Shown: piece after piece, positions 17,424 to 25,349 of the stretch
Layout of the letters: each line of letters starts with the position of its first letter
Numbering within the stretch: the first letter of the stretch is position 1
NCBI GenBank assembly: GCA_021323605.1
Contig: JAJPKS010000012.1
Coordinates: 1 to 36,750 of the forward strand
DNA: 36,750 bases
Direction: 5' to 3'
Source of the DNA: Bacillota bacterium
GTDB taxonomy: Bacteria; Chloroflexota; Dormibacteria; Dormibacterales; Dormibacteraceae
Made by a program: the position numbers and the translations under genes
The notes under the pieces: model-generated
Database searches by the model: none
What the model was told of the DNA's origin: nothing
The model's input: the letters and a program-made list of their open reading frames with translations, nothing else

Positions 17424-18191
17424 CTGCGCAACCTTCGGCTGCTGATCGAGTACGACGGCGTCGCCTTCTCGGGCTGGCAGTTCCAGGTCGGGGGGCGGAC
17501 CGTCGAGGGTGAGCTGAGGCGGGCCATTCGGGAGCTGGTCGGGGAGGAGCCGCGGCTGCAGGCGGCGGGACGGACGGACGCCGGCGCCCACGCCGAGGGT
17601 CAGGTGGTCAACTTCTCCTACCCGGGCCGCCTCGGCCCGGAGCGCGTCCGGGCGGCGCTCAACGCGCGGCTGCCGCCGGACGTGGTCGTCCTCGAGGTCG
17701 AGGATGCGCCGCTCGATTTCCACGCCCGGTACTCCGCGCGCTGGCGCCGCTACCGCTACCGGTACCTGGATCGGCCGGTGCGTCCCGCCCTCGACCGCGG
17801 CCGCTGCTGGCACCTGCGGGACCGGCTGGACGTGGAGGCGATGGCCGAGGCGGCCCGCGGCCTGGTCGGCCGGCACGACTGGACCACGTTCTGCTCGGCC
17901 GTCGAGCCGCCCCGCGGTCGGGTGCGAACCATGCGTGAGGCCCGCGTCGTCCGGGAGGGCCGGTTCGTGGACCTCCATGTGTGCGCGGAGGGGTTCCTGC
18001 GCGGCCAGGTGCGGAGCATCGCCGGGGCCCTGGCCGAGGTCGGACGGGGGCGGCGACCACCGGGCTGGCTGGGCGAGATCCTGGCCGCACGCGATCGTCG
18101 CCTCGCCCCCCGGACCGCGCCGGCGGCCGGCCTGACCCTGGTCGCGGTGGTCTACGACGACCGCTCGCCGGACGAAGGGGAGGATGGCTGA
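17424..18191 (+). CDS. truA: tRNA pseudouridine(38-40) synthase TruA; CTG start
   Basis: Makes pseudouridine in the tRNA anticodon arm. The catalytic Asp is in AAGRTDAGAHAEGQVVNF; other motifs are LLIEYDGVAFSGWQ near the start, RYSARWRRYRYRY and GFLRGQVRSIAGAL. The open frame after the stop at 17373-17375 has no ATG, GTG or TTG before the conserved N-terminus. A CTG at 17424 gives LRNLRLLIEYDG, exactly where relatives start, six bases after GGAGG (17413-17417). A GTG at 17401 with its own good ribosome site is in another frame and stops after 14 codons. 255 residues, normal. Confidence 0.9.
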   Translation: MRNLRLLIEYDGVAFSGWQFQVGGRTVEGELRRAIRELVGEEPRLQAAGRTDAGAHAEGQVVNFSYPGRLGPERVRAALNARLPPDVVVLEVEDAPLDFHARYSARWRRYRYRYLDRPVRPALDRGRCWHLRDRLDVEAMAEAARGLVGRHDWTTFCSAVEPPRGRVRTMREARVVREGRFVDLHVCAEGFLRGQVRSIAGALAEVGRGRRPPGWLGEILAARDRRLAPRTAPAAGLTLVAVVYDDRSPDEGEDG

Positions 18192-18223
18192 CCCCGGCCG
18201 TCCGGGCCGGATCGTCTCCTGCC

Positions 18224-18252
18224 TTTACGAAGCCCGCGACGGGGGCTAGAGT
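18224..18252 (+). promoter_or_regulatory. Candidate promoter of the acyl-CoA ligase gene
   Basis: TTTACG (18224-18229) and TAGAGT (18247-18252) are separated by 17 bases, a sigma-70/SigA-type layout. Seven bases later comes a GTG (18260) that opens the next gene, which has no ribosome site. This arrangement predicts a leaderless or nearly leaderless mRNA. Confidence 0.5.
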
Positions 18253-18259
18253 TCCTCAG

Positions 18260-19747
18260 GTGAGGACGGTGGCCGAGGTGGTGCGCTGGCGCGCGCGCCG
18301 TCATCCGCACCTTCCCGTGAGCTGGTACCGGGGGCGTTCGCGGAGTTTCGCCGAGATGGACGCCTCGTCCTCGGCGCTGGCCGGAGGGCTGGTCTCGAAG
18401 CTGGGGGTCGAGCCCGGAGACCGGGTGGCGATCCTGGACAAGAACTCCGACGACTACCTGGAGCTGGTGTTCGCCATCGACAAAGCCGGAGCCGTCTGCG
18501 TTCCCATCAACTGGCGCCTCACCGCCGAGGAAGTGGGCCAGGTGGTCGAGGACGCCGAGCCGAAGCTGCTGGTGGTGGGAGAGGAGTTCCGGGACCGCGC
18601 CGAGCGGGTAGGCGTCCGCGTGGCTGGCTTCTCCGAACTGCCCCGGCAGGGTGGGGACCCCCGCCGGGATCGGGAGGAGGCCGTGGCCTGGATGCTGTAC
18701 ACCTCCGGCACCACCGGCCGGCCCAAGGGGGTGATGCTCCGCAACCTCAACCTCTTCTCGCTGACCGGCCCCCTCAGCTTCGAGGTGCCGGAGCTGGGCG
18801 AGGGTACCGGCGCCCTGGTGGCCATGCCCCTGTACCACATCGGCGGGATCGGCTGGGGGTTGGCCGTGGTCAGCTCGGGCGCGACGGCGGTGATCGCCCG
18901 CGAGGTGGTGCCCGAGGACCTGCTCCGGCTGCTGGTCGAGCGTCGCGTGGCCACCGGCTTCGTGGTCCCGGCCGTGCTGCTCTTCCTCACCCAGGTGCCC
19001 GGGGTGCAGGACATGGAGTTCCCCGACCTGCGCAACCTGATCTACGGCGCCTCGCCCATCGCCGAGGACCTCCTCCGGCGGTCGATCGAGACCTTCCGCT
19101 GCCGGTTCACTCAGGTCTACGGCCTGACCGAGACCACGGGAGCGATCACCGCCCTGACCCACGAGCACCACCGGGGGCCACGGTTGCTCTCCTGTGGAAG
19201 GCCCATGTTCGGGCAGGAGATCCGCGTCGTCGGGCCCCGGGGCGAGGATCTGCCGGCGGGCGAGGTCGGGGAGGTGGTGTACCGGGGCCCCGGGGTCATG
19301 GCCGGGTACTGGCGCCAGCCCGAGGAGACGGCCGCGGTGCTGCACGAAGGCTGGTTGCACACCGGGGATGCGGGCTGTCTGGACGCCGACGGCTTCGTCT
19401 ACATTCGGGACCGGATCAAAGACATGATCGTCTCCGGCGGTGAGAACGTGTACCCGGCCGAGGTCGAGGGCGTGCTCGCCGCCCATCCCGCGGTCGCCGA
19501 CTGCGCGGTGATCGGGGTGCCCGACGAGCGATGGGGGGAGGCGGTGAAGGCGATCGTCGTCCGCCGCCCGGGAACGGGAGTGACGGAGGAGGAGCTGATC
19601 GCGTGGACCCGTGGTCGCCTGGCCGGGTTCAAGCGTCCGCGGTCGGTGGACTTCGTCGAGTCCATCCCCCGCAATCCCAGCGGGAAGATCCTCAAGCGCG
19701 AGCTGCGCCAGCCCTACTGGGCGGGCCGCGAGCGCCGCGTCAACTGA
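18260..19747 (+). CDS. Acyl-CoA ligase (ANL family, FadD-like)
   Basis: Adenylate-forming enzyme that activates a carboxylic acid and transfers it to CoA. Motifs in order: MLYTSGTTGRPKGVML (P-loop, ~residue 140), AMPLYHIGG, VYGLTETTG (~residue 285), the hinge YIRDRIKDMIVSGGENVYPAEVEG (~residue 380), GVPDERWGEAVKA, and IPRNPSGKILKREL with the catalytic Lys near the C-terminus. 495 residues, full length. Substrate cannot be read from sequence; medium/long-chain or aromatic acids are possible. Start is GTG 18260, judged from the promoter; GTG 18269 is an alternative. Confidence 0.88.
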   Translation: MRTVAEVVRWRARRHPHLPVSWYRGRSRSFAEMDASSSALAGGLVSKLGVEPGDRVAILDKNSDDYLELVFAIDKAGAVCVPINWRLTAEEVGQVVEDAEPKLLVVGEEFRDRAERVGVRVAGFSELPRQGGDPRRDREEAVAWMLYTSGTTGRPKGVMLRNLNLFSLTGPLSFEVPELGEGTGALVAMPLYHIGGIGWGLAVVSSGATAVIAREVVPEDLLRLLVERRVATGFVVPAVLLFLTQVPGVQDMEFPDLRNLIYGASPIAEDLLRRSIETFRCRFTQVYGLTETTGAITALTHEHHRGPRLLSCGRPMFGQEIRVVGPRGEDLPAGEVGEVVYRGPGVMAGYWRQPEETAAVLHEGWLHTGDAGCLDADGFVYIRDRIKDMIVSGGENVYPAEVEGVLAAHPAVADCAVIGVPDERWGEAVKAIVVRRPGTGVTEEELIAWTRGRLAGFKRPRSVDFVESIPRNPSGKILKRELRQPYWAGRERRVN

Positions 19748-19787
19748 TCCGAGGCGTCGGCGGTATCGTCGGCGTGGAGAGGACAAG

Positions 19788-20336
19788 GTGACGTTCGCGC
19801 GCTCCAATCGCTCTACGCTGCGCTTCGCCCTCGGTGCGCTGGCGACGACCGCGCTGCTGGTCGGCCTGGCCGCCTGGGCGCTGGTCGTGGGGGAGCAGGC
19901 GGTGGCCGCCTTGCTCGGGCCGCTGGGGCTGATCTCCCTGGCCGTCGTCCTTCGCACCGCGCTCCGTCTGCGGCGCGGGCCGGCGGGCCGGCTGGGCTTC
20001 TTTCGGGACCGTCTGGTCCTGCTCGGCCGTCGGGGCCAGCTCCAGGTCCGGTGGGACGAGGTGGAGGTGGCGACGTTGGCGGACCAGGGCGACTGGGCGA
20101 TGGAGCGATGGCCCGAGGTCCGGCTCACCCAGCGGTTGACGATCCGGCTGCGGAGTGCCCGGCGGTTCAGCTTCCGTCCCGTGGCCTTCGGGCTGGAGCC
20201 GGCCGCCTGTCGGGACCTGATCCTGAGGCTGCGCGACGACCGGGCCCTGCGGGGTCGGCTGCCGGAGTTCGAATCCATCGCCGCGGTGCTCGCCCGGCCG
20301 CCGCGGACCGGTGAGCTGATCGACCCTCGGCTCTGA
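19788..20336 (+). CDS. Small membrane protein with PH-like C-terminal domain (unknown function)
   Basis: 182 residues. GTG start with GGAGAGGA upstream. Two hydrophobic segments at about residues 12-35 and 38-56 form a membrane hairpin. After them comes a cytosolic domain with alternating strands (GFFRDRLVLLGRRGQLQVRWDEVEVATL, RLTIRLRSARRFSFRPVAFGL) and a final helix, the layout of bacterial PH-like proteins such as the YdbT/YcxB groups. That assignment is by fold impression only. It lies 40 bases after the ligase gene. Confidence 0.6.
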   Translation: MTFARSNRSTLRFALGALATTALLVGLAAWALVVGEQAVAALLGPLGLISLAVVLRTALRLRRGPAGRLGFFRDRLVLLGRRGQLQVRWDEVEVATLADQGDWAMERWPEVRLTQRLTIRLRSARRFSFRPVAFGLEPAACRDLILRLRDDRALRGRLPEFESIAAVLARPPRTGELIDPRL

Positions 20337-20463
20337 GGGCGAGAGCCCGGCGCGGCGATACGTGTCGAGGCGGGATCGCGGCGGAAGGCAGGGGTCGAAT
20401 TCATCCTCGGGAGAGGCGCATACTCACCTGCTGTACGCCGCGAATCAAGGTAAGGTGACCTCC

Positions 20464-21375
20464 GTGGCAACCCGCACGCTGCAGCGCCTGAGGGGGGCGG
20501 ACTTCCTCGACATCGCGCAGCTGGACGCCTCCCAGCTGCGCGAGATCCTGGATTTGGCGGGCGAGATCAAAGCCGGACGATGGTCGGGCCTTCCGCTCCG
20601 CGGACGGCGGCTGGCGCTCCTCTTCCAGAAGCCCTCGCTGCGCACCCGGGTTTCCTTCCAGGTGGGCATCGAGCGCCTGGGGGGCAGCGCGCTGGTGCTC
20701 GGCGAGCAGGAGGTCGGGCTCGGCCAGCGGGAGGCGGTGGAGGACGTGGCCAGGGTGCTCGACCGCTACGTAGACGGGATCGTGGCCAGGTTGTTCGCCC
20801 ACCGGGATCTGCTCGCTCTCGCCGGGGCCGCGAGCTGTCCCGTCATCAACGCGCTGACCGACGGCTCGCATCCCTGCCAGGTGCTGGCCGACCTGCTCAC
20901 CATGGAGGAGGTGCTGGGGCGGCTCGACTCGGCCACCCGGGTAGCGTTCGTGGGCGACGGCAACAACGTGGCCCGCTCCCTGATGGAGGCGGCGGCGATC
21001 ATCGGTTTCCAGCTGGTCGTGGTCTCGCCTCCGGAGCACCAGCTGGCGGTGACCGCGATGCCGGCCTGGGTCCAGGTCACGGCCGATCTCGACGCCGTTC
21101 GGGGAGTGGACGTCGTGTACACGGACGTGTGGACCTCGATGGGCCAGGAGACCGAAGCTCGGGCACGGAGGGCCCGGTTCCGGGAGTACCAGGTGAACGC
21201 CGAGCTGATGGCCAGGGCGCCGGGGGCGGTGTTCATGCACTGCCTGCCGGCCCATCGCGGGGAGGAGGTCACCGCCGAGGTCATCGACGGGCCGCGGTCG
21301 GTGGTCTTCGATCAGGCCGAGAACCGCCTGCACGCCCAGATGGCGCTGCTGGCCGCGATCTTCGGAGGGGTCTGA
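20464..21375 (+). CDS. argF: Ornithine carbamoyltransferase
   Basis: Makes citrulline from ornithine and carbamoyl phosphate in arginine synthesis. Carbamoyl-phosphate site KPSLRTRVSF (Leu in place of the common Thr), HPCQVLADLLTMEE, the VVYTDVWTSMGQE loop for ornithine, and HCLPAHRGEEV, the OTC signature with its Cys. 303 residues, normal. GTG 20464 was chosen for AAGGTGA five bases upstream; GTG 20455 is also possible. The 127-base gap upstream holds no clear promoter. It is alone among arginine genes here and its stop shares a base with the cdaA start, so both are probably cotranscribed. Confidence 0.95.
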   Translation: MATRTLQRLRGADFLDIAQLDASQLREILDLAGEIKAGRWSGLPLRGRRLALLFQKPSLRTRVSFQVGIERLGGSALVLGEQEVGLGQREAVEDVARVLDRYVDGIVARLFAHRDLLALAGAASCPVINALTDGSHPCQVLADLLTMEEVLGRLDSATRVAFVGDGNNVARSLMEAAAIIGFQLVVVSPPEHQLAVTAMPAWVQVTADLDAVRGVDVVYTDVWTSMGQETEARARRARFREYQVNAELMARAPGAVFMHCLPAHRGEEVTAEVIDGPRSVVFDQAENRLHAQMALLAAIFGGV

Positions 21376-22232
21376 TGGCCTTCCTCGGCGAGGCGCTGCA
21401 CCAGCTGCTGGCCATGCTGGCCCGGGTGGGGCCGGTCGAGATCATCGACGTGGTCGTGGTGGCCTTCATCCTCTATCAGCTGCTGCGGCTGGTCCGCGGC
21501 ACCCAGGCGATGCAGCTCATCGTCGGCCTGATCCTGCTGGGGATGCTGGGCCTGGCCGCCAGCTGGCTGCACCTGATCCTGCTCAGCTGGCTGTTCCAGA
21601 CCGCGGCCCCGTTCGTGGTCATCGCCATCATCGTGCTGTTCCAGCCGGAGCTCCGGCGGATGCTGGACCAGGTGGGACGTATCGGCCACCTGGGACGGCC
21701 TCTCTTCGCCTCCAACCCGCAGATCTTCAACCGCGCGGTCGCCGAGGCCATCAGGGCGGCGGAGCGGCTGGCGGCCCGCCACGTCGGCGCCCTGATCGCC
21801 TTCGAGCGGGAGGTCGGCCTGGAGGACTATGCCGCCACCGGCGTGCGCATCAACGGCGAGGTCTCGGCCGAGTTCCTGCAGAGCATCTTCTTCCCCAACT
21901 CCCCGCTGCACGACGGGGCCGTGATCGTCCGCGGCAGCACGATCCTCGCGGCCGGGTGCCTGCTGCCGCTCGCCGATGAGGCGACCGTTCGCGACCGCCT
22001 GGGCACCCGGCACCGGGCGGCCATCGGGCTGTCCCTGGCCTCCGACGCCCTGGTCCTGGTCGTGTCCGAGGAGACGGGGGGCATCTCCGTGGTCGAGAAC
22101 GGCCGTATCACCCGCAACCTGGACGTCGAAGGGCTGCGCCGGCGGTTGACGGGCGGGCTGGAGCCCTCCCGCCCGGCGGGGGGTGCGCGTCAACACCTGC
22201 TGGGCTGGCGGCTCACCGGTCCCAAACCATGA
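21375..22232 (+). CDS. cdaA: Diadenylate cyclase CdaA
   Basis: Membrane enzyme that makes the second messenger c-di-AMP from two ATP. Three hydrophobic segments at about residues 22-40, 45-64 and 66-90 precede the DAC (DisA_N) domain. The catalytic motifs are DGA at 180-182 in SPLHDGAVIV and RHR at 212-214 in GTRHRAAIG, followed by SEETGGISVVENG. 285 residues, normal. ATG preceded by GGAGGGG and joined to argF as TGATG. Followed by ybbR, its usual membrane regulator. Confidence 0.96.
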   Translation: MAFLGEALHQLLAMLARVGPVEIIDVVVVAFILYQLLRLVRGTQAMQLIVGLILLGMLGLAASWLHLILLSWLFQTAAPFVVIAIIVLFQPELRRMLDQVGRIGHLGRPLFASNPQIFNRAVAEAIRAAERLAARHVGALIAFEREVGLEDYAATGVRINGEVSAEFLQSIFFPNSPLHDGAVIVRGSTILAAGCLLPLADEATVRDRLGTRHRAAIGLSLASDALVLVVSEETGGISVVENGRITRNLDVEGLRRRLTGGLEPSRPAGGARQHLLGWRLTGPKP

Positions 22233-22247
22233 GATGAGGTGAGGGCC

Positions 22248-23324
22248 ATGCGCGGGATGAGCACGCCCCTGGCCTGGATCGTCACCAACTGGCGCCTGAA
22301 GCTGCTGGCGCTGGTGCTCGCGGTCGGTCTCCTGGGCGCCGTGGCCTTCTCCGAGAACCCACCGGAGATGGCCACGGTGCCGGTCAAGATCACCTACCAG
22401 GGGTTGCCCTCGAACCTGGTGCTGATCGATCCTCCCGGCAGTGTCGGCGTGCGGGTGGTGGGCCTGCAGGACGACGTGCGCCAGTACCGGCAGAGCGCGG
22501 CCGGAGTCACCATCGATCTGTCGCACGCGACCGTGGGTGACCACCTCTACGATGCCCAGCCCAGGGTGGACGTGCAGGGGGTGACGCCCCAGGACACGGT
22601 CATCCCCCTCCACCTCCGGATCGAGGAGCTGCGAACCGTGATGCTGGGGGTCGAGGTTCGGACGCCGAAGAAGGCACCGGGGATCGCGGTGGTGCCGAGC
22701 CAGACCTACGCCACCTGCGGGAACGCCAACGTGCCCTGCCAGGTGACGGTGACCGGACCGGCAGAGCTCGTCGATGGCCTCCACGCCTACGTGAACTACG
22801 ACGTGGCCATTCAATCCGCCAACGTCCAGACCAGCCCCGACCAAACCATCCTCTTCGAGAAGGGCGGGCATCCGGTGGACCTGAGGAGCTGGCACACCAT
22901 CCCGCCCCCGAGCTGGACCCCCAACGTGGTGACGGTCCAGGTGGCGACCGTCGGCGGCACCACCACCCGGACGGTGGGCCTGACCGTGCGCCCGATCGGC
23001 GTCCCGGCCTGTGGCTACGCCGTGGCCGGGGTGGACGTCCAGCCTGGCAGCTTCGTCACCGTGACCGGCCCCATCGGCCAGGTGGCCCGGTTGGGCGACA
23101 GCATCGGCCTCGACCCGGTCGACATCAGCGGCATCACCTCGACCCAGTCCTTCACCCGTGCCGTCCGCACCGGCTCCGATCAGATCACGGCCAGCCCGGC
23201 CTCGGTCCGCGTGGTGGTGAGCGTGGTGCCGGCCTTCAGCTGCGCGGCGCCCACGCCGGGGGCGGCCGGCCCTCGGCCCTCGCCCTCGTCCACGCCCAGC
23301 GCCGGTCCATCCTCCCCGCCCTGA
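22248..23324 (+). CDS. ybbR: YbbR-domain protein, CdaA regulator CdaR
   Basis: Single-span membrane protein with an extracytoplasmic YbbR region that in Firmicutes controls CdaA. The N-terminus TNWRLKLLALVLAVGLLGAVAF is a signal anchor (about residues 12-34). After it come three or four repeats of ~85 residues, recognisable by VPVKITYQGLP, VRVVGLQDDV, VTVTGPAELVDGL and VTVTGPIGQVARLG. The last ~30 residues are Pro/Ser/Ala-rich. ATG 22248 was chosen for the AGGTGAGG just upstream; GTG 22239 is possible. 358 residues. Confidence 0.92.
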   Translation: MRGMSTPLAWIVTNWRLKLLALVLAVGLLGAVAFSENPPEMATVPVKITYQGLPSNLVLIDPPGSVGVRVVGLQDDVRQYRQSAAGVTIDLSHATVGDHLYDAQPRVDVQGVTPQDTVIPLHLRIEELRTVMLGVEVRTPKKAPGIAVVPSQTYATCGNANVPCQVTVTGPAELVDGLHAYVNYDVAIQSANVQTSPDQTILFEKGGHPVDLRSWHTIPPPSWTPNVVTVQVATVGGTTTRTVGLTVRPIGVPACGYAVAGVDVQPGSFVTVTGPIGQVARLGDSIGLDPVDISGITSTQSFTRAVRTGSDQITASPASVRVVVSVVPAFSCAAPTPGAAGPRPSPSSTPSAGPSSPP

Positions 23325-23435
23325 TGGCGTCCACCCCCGGCGCCGCCCAGGTAACCGCCGGTCTCCGGCCCGCGTTCAACGTGCGAGCCCGGTGCGGCCC
23401 CCCTCCCTGTGCCGGCGAGTCCCAGGAGATCGACC

Positions 23436-25268
23436 ATGTGCGGCATCATCGGTTACCTCGGAACGAGAGAGGCGGCACCCGTGTTGATGGACGGGCTCCG
23501 GCGCCTGGAGTATCGTGGCTACGACTCCGCGGGGGTCGCGGTCGTGTCGCCCGGGGCCGAGGTCGCCAGCGTGGTCAAGTGCGCCGCCCGGGTGGAGCAG
23601 CTGATCGAGCAGCTGCGAACCGACATGCCCGCCGGCAGCCTGGGCGTCGGCCACACCCGCTGGGCCACGCACGGCAAGCCCACGGTGCTCAACGCCCATC
23701 CCCACACCGACTGCGGGCGCCGCATCACCGTCGTTCACAACGGCATCATCGAGAACTTCCGTGAGCTGAGGGAGGAGCTGGAGGGGGCCGGCCACGAGTT
23801 CCTGTCCGACACCGACACGGAGGTCGTGCCCCACCTGATCGAGCACCACTACCGGGGCGATTTCGTGGCCGCGACCCGGCACGCCCTGGGGCGCTTGCGG
23901 GGAGCCTACGCCCTGGTCATGTTCAGCCTCGACGAGCCGGAGCTGCTGGTGGGCGCCCGGTTGAACGCGCCGCTGGTGGTGGGGCTGGGCGAGGGCGAGT
24001 ACTTCATCGCCTCCGACATCGCCGCCATCGTGGCCTACACCAAGAAGGTCCTGGTCCTCGGCGAGGGAGAGATGGTCGTCGTGACCTCCCTGGGCCCCGT
24101 CGTCACCTCCCTGGACGGCATCCCGGTCGAGCCTCGGGTGCTCCACGTGGACTGGGACGTCAGCCAGGCGGAGCGGTCGGGGTACCCGCATTTCATGCTG
24201 AAGGAGATCCACGAGACCCCCGAGGCCGCCGCCAACGCCCTCCGGGGCCGGCTCGACCGCCAGGGTCACGTCGAGTTCACCGAGTTCGAGATGGACGACG
24301 AGCGGCTGCGGTCGCTGGAGGAGGTCCGTCTGCTGGGCATGGGCACCTCGCTCCACGCCGCCCTGGCGGGCGAGCACGTGATCGAGGATTGGGCCGGCCT
24401 GGCCGCGCGCGCACAGGATTCGTCGGAGTTCCGGTACCGTCGCCCGGTGCTGGGCGGGAACGCCCTGGTGGTGGCCATCACCCAGTCCGGCGAGACGGCC
24501 GACACCATCGTGGCCCTGCGGGCGGCCCGGGCGACGGGGGCGCTGGGAGTCGCGGTCACCAACGTCGTGGGCAGCACCGCGGCCCGGGACGCGGACGGGG
24601 CCATCTACCTGCAGGCGGGACCCGAGATCGGCGTCGCCTCCACCAAGACGTTCGTCGCCCACCTGGTCAGCCTCTATCTGCTGGCCTTGCGCCTGGCCAC
24701 CGCTCGGCGCCGGATGTCGCCGGAGCGGTGCGAGGAGCTGGCCGCGGAGTTGCGCTCGCTGCCCGACGCCGTTCGCCACCTGCTGGCCGGGGAGCCGGAG
24801 ATCGCCCGGCTGGCCCATCGCTACGCTGGCTACCGCAACTTCATGTACGTCGGCCGCGGCCTGGCCTACCCGGTGGCGCTGGAGGGCGCCCTCAAGCTGA
24901 AGGAGATCAGCTACGTCCACGCCGAGGGCACCTCCGGCGGCGAGCTCAAGCACGGCCCGATCGCGCTCCTGGACGCGGAGTTCCCGGTGGTCGCGGTCTG
25001 CACGGCAAGCCCGGTCAGGGAGAAGACGGTCGGCAACGTGCACGAGGTGGTGGCCCGGGGAGCGCCGGTGCTGGCCGTGGTGAGCGAGGGAGATCGGAGC
25101 CTGGAGGGGGTGGCCAGCGACCTGCTGGAGATCCCCCGCACCGGGGAGGCGGCGTCGGCGGTGCTGGCCAGCGTAGCCCTTCAGCTCTTCGCCTACCACC
25201 TCGCCGTCGAGCTGGGCCGCGACGTCGATCGGCCCCGGAACCTGGCCAAATCGGTCACGGTGGAATGA
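23436..25268 (+). CDS. glmS: Glutamine-fructose-6-phosphate aminotransferase (isomerizing)
   Basis: First step of amino-sugar synthesis for the cell wall. Start is fixed because catalytic Cys follows Met directly (MCGIIGYLG), with AGGAGAT upstream. The glutaminase domain shows LEYRGYDSAGVAV, GHTRWATHGKP, VHNGIIENF and SDTDTEV. The two SIS domains show MGTSLHAAL, TQSGETADT, VGRGLAYPVALEGALKLKE and EGTSGGELKHGPIALL, and it ends KSVTVE. 610 residues, full length. The 111-base gap upstream is too short for, and shows no sign of, a glmS ribozyme. glmM, usual between ybbR and glmS, is missing. Confidence 0.97.
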   Translation: MCGIIGYLGTREAAPVLMDGLRRLEYRGYDSAGVAVVSPGAEVASVVKCAARVEQLIEQLRTDMPAGSLGVGHTRWATHGKPTVLNAHPHTDCGRRITVVHNGIIENFRELREELEGAGHEFLSDTDTEVVPHLIEHHYRGDFVAATRHALGRLRGAYALVMFSLDEPELLVGARLNAPLVVGLGEGEYFIASDIAAIVAYTKKVLVLGEGEMVVVTSLGPVVTSLDGIPVEPRVLHVDWDVSQAERSGYPHFMLKEIHETPEAAANALRGRLDRQGHVEFTEFEMDDERLRSLEEVRLLGMGTSLHAALAGEHVIEDWAGLAARAQDSSEFRYRRPVLGGNALVVAITQSGETADTIVALRAARATGALGVAVTNVVGSTAARDADGAIYLQAGPEIGVASTKTFVAHLVSLYLLALRLATARRRMSPERCEELAAELRSLPDAVRHLLAGEPEIARLAHRYAGYRNFMYVGRGLAYPVALEGALKLKEISYVHAEGTSGGELKHGPIALLDAEFPVVAVCTASPVREKTVGNVHEVVARGAPVLAVVSEGDRSLEGVASDLLEIPRTGEAASAVLASVALQLFAYHLAVELGRDVDRPRNLAKSVTVE

Positions 25269-25349
25269 CCGGGGACGGAGGCGTGCCGGGCGTGGACGGC
25301 CCGCGGCCACCCGATTCGTGGACGGGAGGCGTCCTGGCCGCTCCCTAGC

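Noticed and set aside
17401-17445. 14-codon GTG frame before truA, with a good ribosome site
   Set aside because: Could be a leader peptide, but it is more simply explained by chance or by a missing base joining it to truA. No repeated control codons are seen.
20400-20424. Promoter before argF (TTCATC and CATACT)
   Set aside because: The spacing is 13 bases, too short, and neither hexamer is close to consensus.
18152-20470. 772-codon open frame on the minus strand opposite the acyl-CoA ligase
   Set aside because: Same reason: it mirrors a full-motif enzyme and shows no motif of its own.
23325-23435. glmS ribozyme
   Set aside because: The gap is shorter than known glmS ribozymes and shows only a small GCCGG/CCGGC hairpin, without the paired core of the ribozyme.
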